A DNA stretch of 23,370 nt from a virus, in the IMG/VR virus record IMGVR_UViG_3300044626_000317, positions 1 through 23,370 of that record; one strand, written 5' to 3'. A program made the translations under genes and the position numbers. The number at the start of each line of letters is the position of its first letter. The first letter of the stretch is position 1. The notes under the pieces were generated by a model. That model saw only the letters and a list, made by a program, of their open reading frames with translations. It made no database searches and had not been told where the DNA came from. Below, piece by piece: positions 20,782 through 23,370 of this stretch.

Positions 20782-21296
20782 GTTTCTGTATTTTTATCAA
20801 ATTTAATTTCAAACATCAACCCGGTAATCTCAGCCAAGTCATTTGCTATCTTAGTCAACACCTCATCAGTGATGACATTGTCAGTGATTCTCTTTGGCTT
20901 TAATCCTCGTTGCTTGATGTTGGATGCAACAGCATACGCATGTGACATCTCAAGTCCTTTCCATTGACTGATCGCTGTTGCCATGTTATGAGATACACCA
21001 GGATAGTTGAATGAGAATTGACTACCATAGTTGTTGGTCCCCACAGCATTCACACCTTGATCCACAAATGGATAGTAATCATCAGCCTCTAATCTGAATG
21101 ACAGCTGTCCAGTTGGAACTGGGATGATTGATGCTGCCAATCCTCCAGTATTGTTGGCAACTTTCTTTGTGTAATCTCTGAACTCTGTTGCAAGCTGATT
21201 TGATATCTCAATTAAGAATCTATCATATACGCTTGCCGGTTGCTCAGCATCATTGGCTGATATCCCAAAGTCATCAAGAAAATCAAGATCTGCCAT
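20772..21296 (-). CDS. Putative HK97 gp10-like tail-completion protein, 174 aa
   Basis: Likely joins head and tail. Residues 22-60 are helical (SVYDRFLIEISNQLATEFRD), followed by a PTGQLSFRLEADDYYPFVDQ segment and GVNAVGTNNYGSQFSFNYPG: a run of short strands and Gly/Pro turns similar in layout to HK97 gp10-type proteins, which have a helix, then a (x)VExGTxxxxPxPF-like loop. The Lys/Arg-rich segment NIKQRGLKPKRITDN near residue 130 resembles the helix-basic stretch of such proteins. It overlaps the frameshifted end of the upstream gene by 14 bases, so it is tightly coupled to it. Assignment is moderate; a minor tail protein is the alternative. Confidence 0.5.
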   Translation of the reverse strand: MADLDFLDDFGISANDAEQPASVYDRFLIEISNQLATEFRDYTKKVANNTGGLAASIIPVPTGQLSFRLEADDYYPFVDQGVNAVGTNNYGSQFSFNYPGVSHNMATAISQWKGLEMSHAYAVASNIKQRGLKPKRITDNVITDEVLTKIANDLAEITGLMFEIKFDKNTETWQ

Positions 21297-22073
21297 TACT
21301 TAATATGCGTTGATGTTCTTTTTCATCCACTATCTTAAAGTAGTTCATCCAGAATAAAGTCTTTACATAAGGTTGCTGCGTAACTTTGTCCACACTGATT
21401 CCCATTTCTTTGGATAGTCTATGTAAGATAGTTGTCCAATTAAACCACTCCGAATCTTCTGGTCTTGAGCTATCTGCATCATCTCCATCTTCGCCCTCGC
21501 TGTCTGAATTCCTAAGATAGCCATCCTCCGCTTTTCTGATAAGTCCAAAAAAAAACTAAAGAAATTTAGAAACTCATCACCAGGGAAATGGTCCTTGAAT
21601 AATTTATATCTATCCTCATTAGGATTCAGCACTCTGCCTCTGTCATCCTCTTGGCAATATTCCATGCCTTTCTCAACATACATAATTGCCAGAGCTTGAC
21701 ATGGATCTTGGCTAATATCCTCAATCAGTTTCAAGTCAATGATCTGTCCAGTTGAAACATGCCCAAAGTTTTTCTCAAATCTGAATTGCTTCCCTTCAAT
21801 CTCAATGATCTCATTTGGCTCCTGGTAATTGTACGATGTTAATATCTGAAGCATATGAGCAGATGCAGCTTGAATGCTGTTTACATCAGCTCGCTTAATC
21901 TTGTTGATTGACTCTCCAGAGAATAAGCTTAACAACTGACATTGGAAGATTAGAAACTGAGTGATGTCATCCTTCTGGTCCTTCATTGCCTCAGCCATCA
22001 TGAGCCATCTGGTCATCTGATCTGGAGTGCATTGACTTATTGATGTCGGTAGTTTTATCTCAAGTTCTTTCAT
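21283..22073 (-). CDS. Probable -1 frameshift fusion (GT-type chaperone), 263 aa
   Basis: Zero-frame residues 1-175, a -1 slip on T-TTT-TTT, then 88 residues to a stop at 21285-21283. The extension opens with an acidic linker (DSEGEDGDDADSSRPEDSEW) and then a helical domain: WTTILHRLSKEMGISVDKVT, PYVKTLFWMNYFKIVDEKEH. A stop in that frame (TAG at 21558-21556) sits just before the slippery run, so the extension can only be reached by slipping. It ends 14 bases inside the next gene, removing the otherwise unusual 66-base gap. T-type tail assembly chaperone extensions of other phages have a similar WxxIIHxLAxG...L..Y pattern. The tape measure, the usual neighbour, is 7 kb away. A sequencing error in the T-run is the alternative. 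Confidence 0.62.
21363..22073 (-). CDS. Tail-assembly-chaperone-like protein, zero-frame product, 236 aa
   Basis: The gene directly after the large terminase subunit; its ATG overlaps that stop as ATGA (22073-22070). A longer frame opens to 22127, but the coupled start at 22073 is preferred. The sequence is mostly helical, with LPTSISQCTPDQMTRWLMMA near the start, FEKNFGHVSTGQIIDLKLIE and CQALAIMYVEKGMEYCQEDD in the middle. Residues 173-175 (SFF) are coded by a nine-T run, and the zero frame continues to residue 236 in a Lys/Arg/Met-rich tail. The alternative -1 product is listed separately. N-terminal part resembles G-type tail assembly chaperones in being a helical protein whose end is replaced by frameshift; no homology was established. 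Confidence 0.65.
   Translation of the reverse strand: MKELEIKLPTSISQCTPDQMTRWLMMAEAMKDQKDDITQFLIFQCQLLSLFSGESINKIKRADVNSIQAASAHMLQILTSYNYQEPNEIIEIEGKQFRFEKNFGHVSTGQIIDLKLIEDISQDPCQALAIMYVEKGMEYCQEDDRGRVLNPNEDRYKLFKDHFPGDEFLNFFSFFLDLSEKRRMAILGIQTARAKMEMMQIAQDQKIRSGLIGQLSYIDYPKKWESVWTKLRSNLM
21547..21555 (-). promoter_or_regulatory. Slippery sequence for -1 ribosomal frameshift
   Basis: Nine consecutive T on the minus strand, read in the zero frame as AGT TTT TTT TTG, give a perfect X-XXY-YYZ heptamer T TTT TTT (21555-21549). Slipping back one base places reading in the frame of the 88-residue extension. No downstream stem-loop was identified by eye. Confidence 0.6.
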
Positions 22074-23272
22074 ACTCTTAAAGCCATATACCTTCCTCTG
22101 TTGCTGTATTCCTTTCTGCAGTTCCAAGCCAATGCTGTTGAGATGACACCATCATCATGCAATCCAGCTGGTGCAGAATAAGTCACGTTCCTGGTATTCG
22201 GATTGTAAATATAAGAAAAATTCTCAAGCTCATCAATCAACCATTGTTCATTAACAATTGAAATTGCTGATTGCTCAAATGCCACAGCCAAATCCTCAAT
22301 GATTATTGGCTTTGTTTTGGAGGTAGTGACAAATGGATGGATCATATTCCTGCACCTGGTTGCCAGCATCTCAAAGAATACATCACCTTGATTGTTGACC
22401 TCCACCAATGCGGTTGCATTGTATTGCTTGATCAGTGTTGCCACCTTCTCAATGATCTTGCTCCACTCATCGTGTCTCCATCTATGAGCAGCAACCATCT
22501 TTCCATCCTGGTTGATGATTGTGAGCACAGTGTAGTCATCAGCTCTACCAATATCAAGACCAGCATACATCTTTGATGTCTTGGCTCCAGCACCAATGCA
22601 ATCAGATACGTTTCTGAATATACCACTGGCATTGTCAATGAACTCAGCCAGATACTCTTGCCGGAACACATAATCTGGTAGAGACCGCTTTCTCTCATCC
22701 AACTCCCTTGGATCAATCATGGGATTGTCATAGGATGTGAAATGAAAGTAAGCATATCTATCATCATAGTTTGGTTGCATGCAAAGCTTATGGAAATGAT
22801 TCCTCCCTTTTGGAGTTGAGATGAATATAACCTTCTTTCCTTTGACCAAAACTGTTGCACTCAAGACCTCATCCCAAAGCTCTGGTCTGGTGAATGCCAT
22901 CTCATCCACAACCATGTAATCAAATGTATTACCTCGGATATTGTCTGGTCTCTCTCCAGAGAAAAATTCAATGGTTGAGCCAAATCCTGAGATCATCAAG
23001 TCTGATCTATTGAAAGTAAACAATCCACTGGCTGTGGTTGCCCTCTCCATTTCAGAGAATACTTTCTTGCCTTGCTTATAAACTGGAGTTACCCAAGCAA
23101 TCTTACACCCTTTGTCATTGATTGCCCACCAAAGTAATTGGTTGATGCCGAGCATTGTCTTGCCAAACTGCCTACCTATGTTGAGAGCATAGTACTTCTC
23201 ATGACCATGGTTGATGGCATCATGAATGGACCTCTGATTGTCATGAGGCTTGTAGCCTTTGATTGTACTCAT
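22070..23272 (-). CDS. terL: Terminase large subunit, 400 aa
   Basis: ATP-driven DNA packaging motor and headful or site-specific nuclease. ATPase domain: Walker A-type GRQFGKT (residues 33-39), Walker B DYMVVDE (118-124) with catalytic Glu124, and the C-motif ISTPKG (151-156). RNase H-like nuclease domain: first Asp in MYAGLDIGRADDY (Asp240, with Asp245/246), second acidic residue in LVEVNNQGD (Glu291), third in LHDDGVIST (Asp373/374). All expected acidic positions are present, so it is predicted active. Length of 400 residues is on the short side but complete. Start ATG overlaps the small-subunit stop as ATGA. The next gene overlaps its stop in the same way. Confidence 0.95.
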   Translation of the reverse strand: MSTIKGYKPHDNQRSIHDAINHGHEKYYALNIGRQFGKTMLGINQLLWWAINDKGCKIAWVTPVYKQGKKVFSEMERATTASGLFTFNRSDLMISGFGSTIEFFSGERPDNIRGNTFDYMVVDEMAFTRPELWDEVLSATVLVKGKKVIFISTPKGRNHFHKLCMQPNYDDRYAYFHFTSYDNPMIDPRELDERKRSLPDYVFRQEYLAEFIDNASGIFRNVSDCIGAGAKTSKMYAGLDIGRADDYTVLTIINQDGKMVAAHRWRHDEWSKIIEKVATLIKQYNATALVEVNNQGDVFFEMLATRCRNMIHPFVTTSKTKPIIIEDLAVAFEQSAISIVNEQWLIDELENFSYIYNPNTRNVTYSAPAGLHDDGVISTALAWNCRKEYSNRGRYMALRV

Positions 23273-23370
23273 TCAAAATCAAACTTCTCTACATTCCTGG
23301 TCTCAACTTGTTGACGATCATGCATGCCGAGTCTGTTCTTTGCGTAGAATATTCCTTTGCCTTCATTGCC
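23269..23370 (-). CDS. terS: Terminase small subunit, C-terminal fragment, cut by window edge
   Basis: Thirty-three residues reaching from the right edge to a TGA that overlaps the terL start as ATGA. The stretch GIFYAKNRLGMHDRQQVETR fits the end of small terminase subunits, where a helix with xxKNRxGYxDxQxxE precedes a short disordered tail. The DNA-binding N-terminus lies outside the window. Assignment rests on this motif and on the position before terL. Confidence 0.7.
   Translation of the reverse strand, partial: GNEGKGIFYAKNRLGMHDRQQVETRNVEKFDFE

Noticed and set aside
22074-22127. Longer start for the chaperone-like gene at 22127
   Set aside because: It would overlap terL by 58 bases; the ATG at 22073 overlaps the terL stop as ATGA, the prevailing pattern.
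1-23370. CRISPR array, tRNA genes, integrase, transposase or attachment site
   Set aside because: No regularly spaced direct repeats, no cloverleaf-like sequence noticed, and no recombinase or transposase motif in any gene; absence was judged by eye only.

Overview
The window is about 23.4 kb of a tailed (siphovirus-type) phage or prophage that very probably infects a member of the Bacteroidota. The DNA is AT-rich. Several gene families are ones I associate with Bacteroidota phages: a portal with a C-terminal CRHxW domain, a DUF6712-like connector, the 791-aa tail-tip family, the FITAAxITDPTQQ lectin-like fibre and a T-type chaperone domain. Shine-Dalgarno sequences are weak or absent, and the few intergenic gaps carry matches to the Bacteroidota -7 promoter element TAnnTTTG. 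I see no tRNA, integrase, transposase or CRISPR array.

All genes but one are on the minus strand, so the window reads right to left. The order is: small terminase subunit (C-terminus only, 23370-23269); large terminase subunit; a tail-assembly-chaperone-like gene with a probable programmed -1 frameshift; a gp10-like tail-completion candidate; two large tail-tip/baseplate-type proteins; a fibre and lectin cassette of five genes; a 902-aa tape measure; prohead protease, scaffold-like protein and major capsid protein; a likely tail-tube protein; two small genes; a portal fused to a head-morphogenesis-like domain; a SAM methyltransferase; connector and completion genes; a beta-rich structural protein; a lysis cassette (two small membrane/coiled-coil proteins and a CHAP/NlpC-type endolysin); and a small AT-hook-like protein. 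After a clear terminator comes a separate cassette with its own candidate promoter: a 48-aa membrane protein, two small unknowns and a C5-cytosine DNA methyltransferase cut by the left edge.

Genes are packed with ATGA or TAATG stop/start overlaps. I used these to correct several start sites and to recognise genes of 48 and 45 codons. The terminase is followed by tail genes and only later by protease, capsid and portal, unlike the usual terminase-portal-protease-capsid-tail order. Three sugar- or methyl-transfer genes (glycosyltransferase-like on the plus strand, SAM methyltransferase inside the head module, C5-MTase at the left end) look like cargo genes.

The strongest unusual signal is the nine-T run at 21547-21555. 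A -1 slip there joins the first 175 residues of the gene after the large terminase subunit to an 88-residue extension that runs exactly into the next gene.
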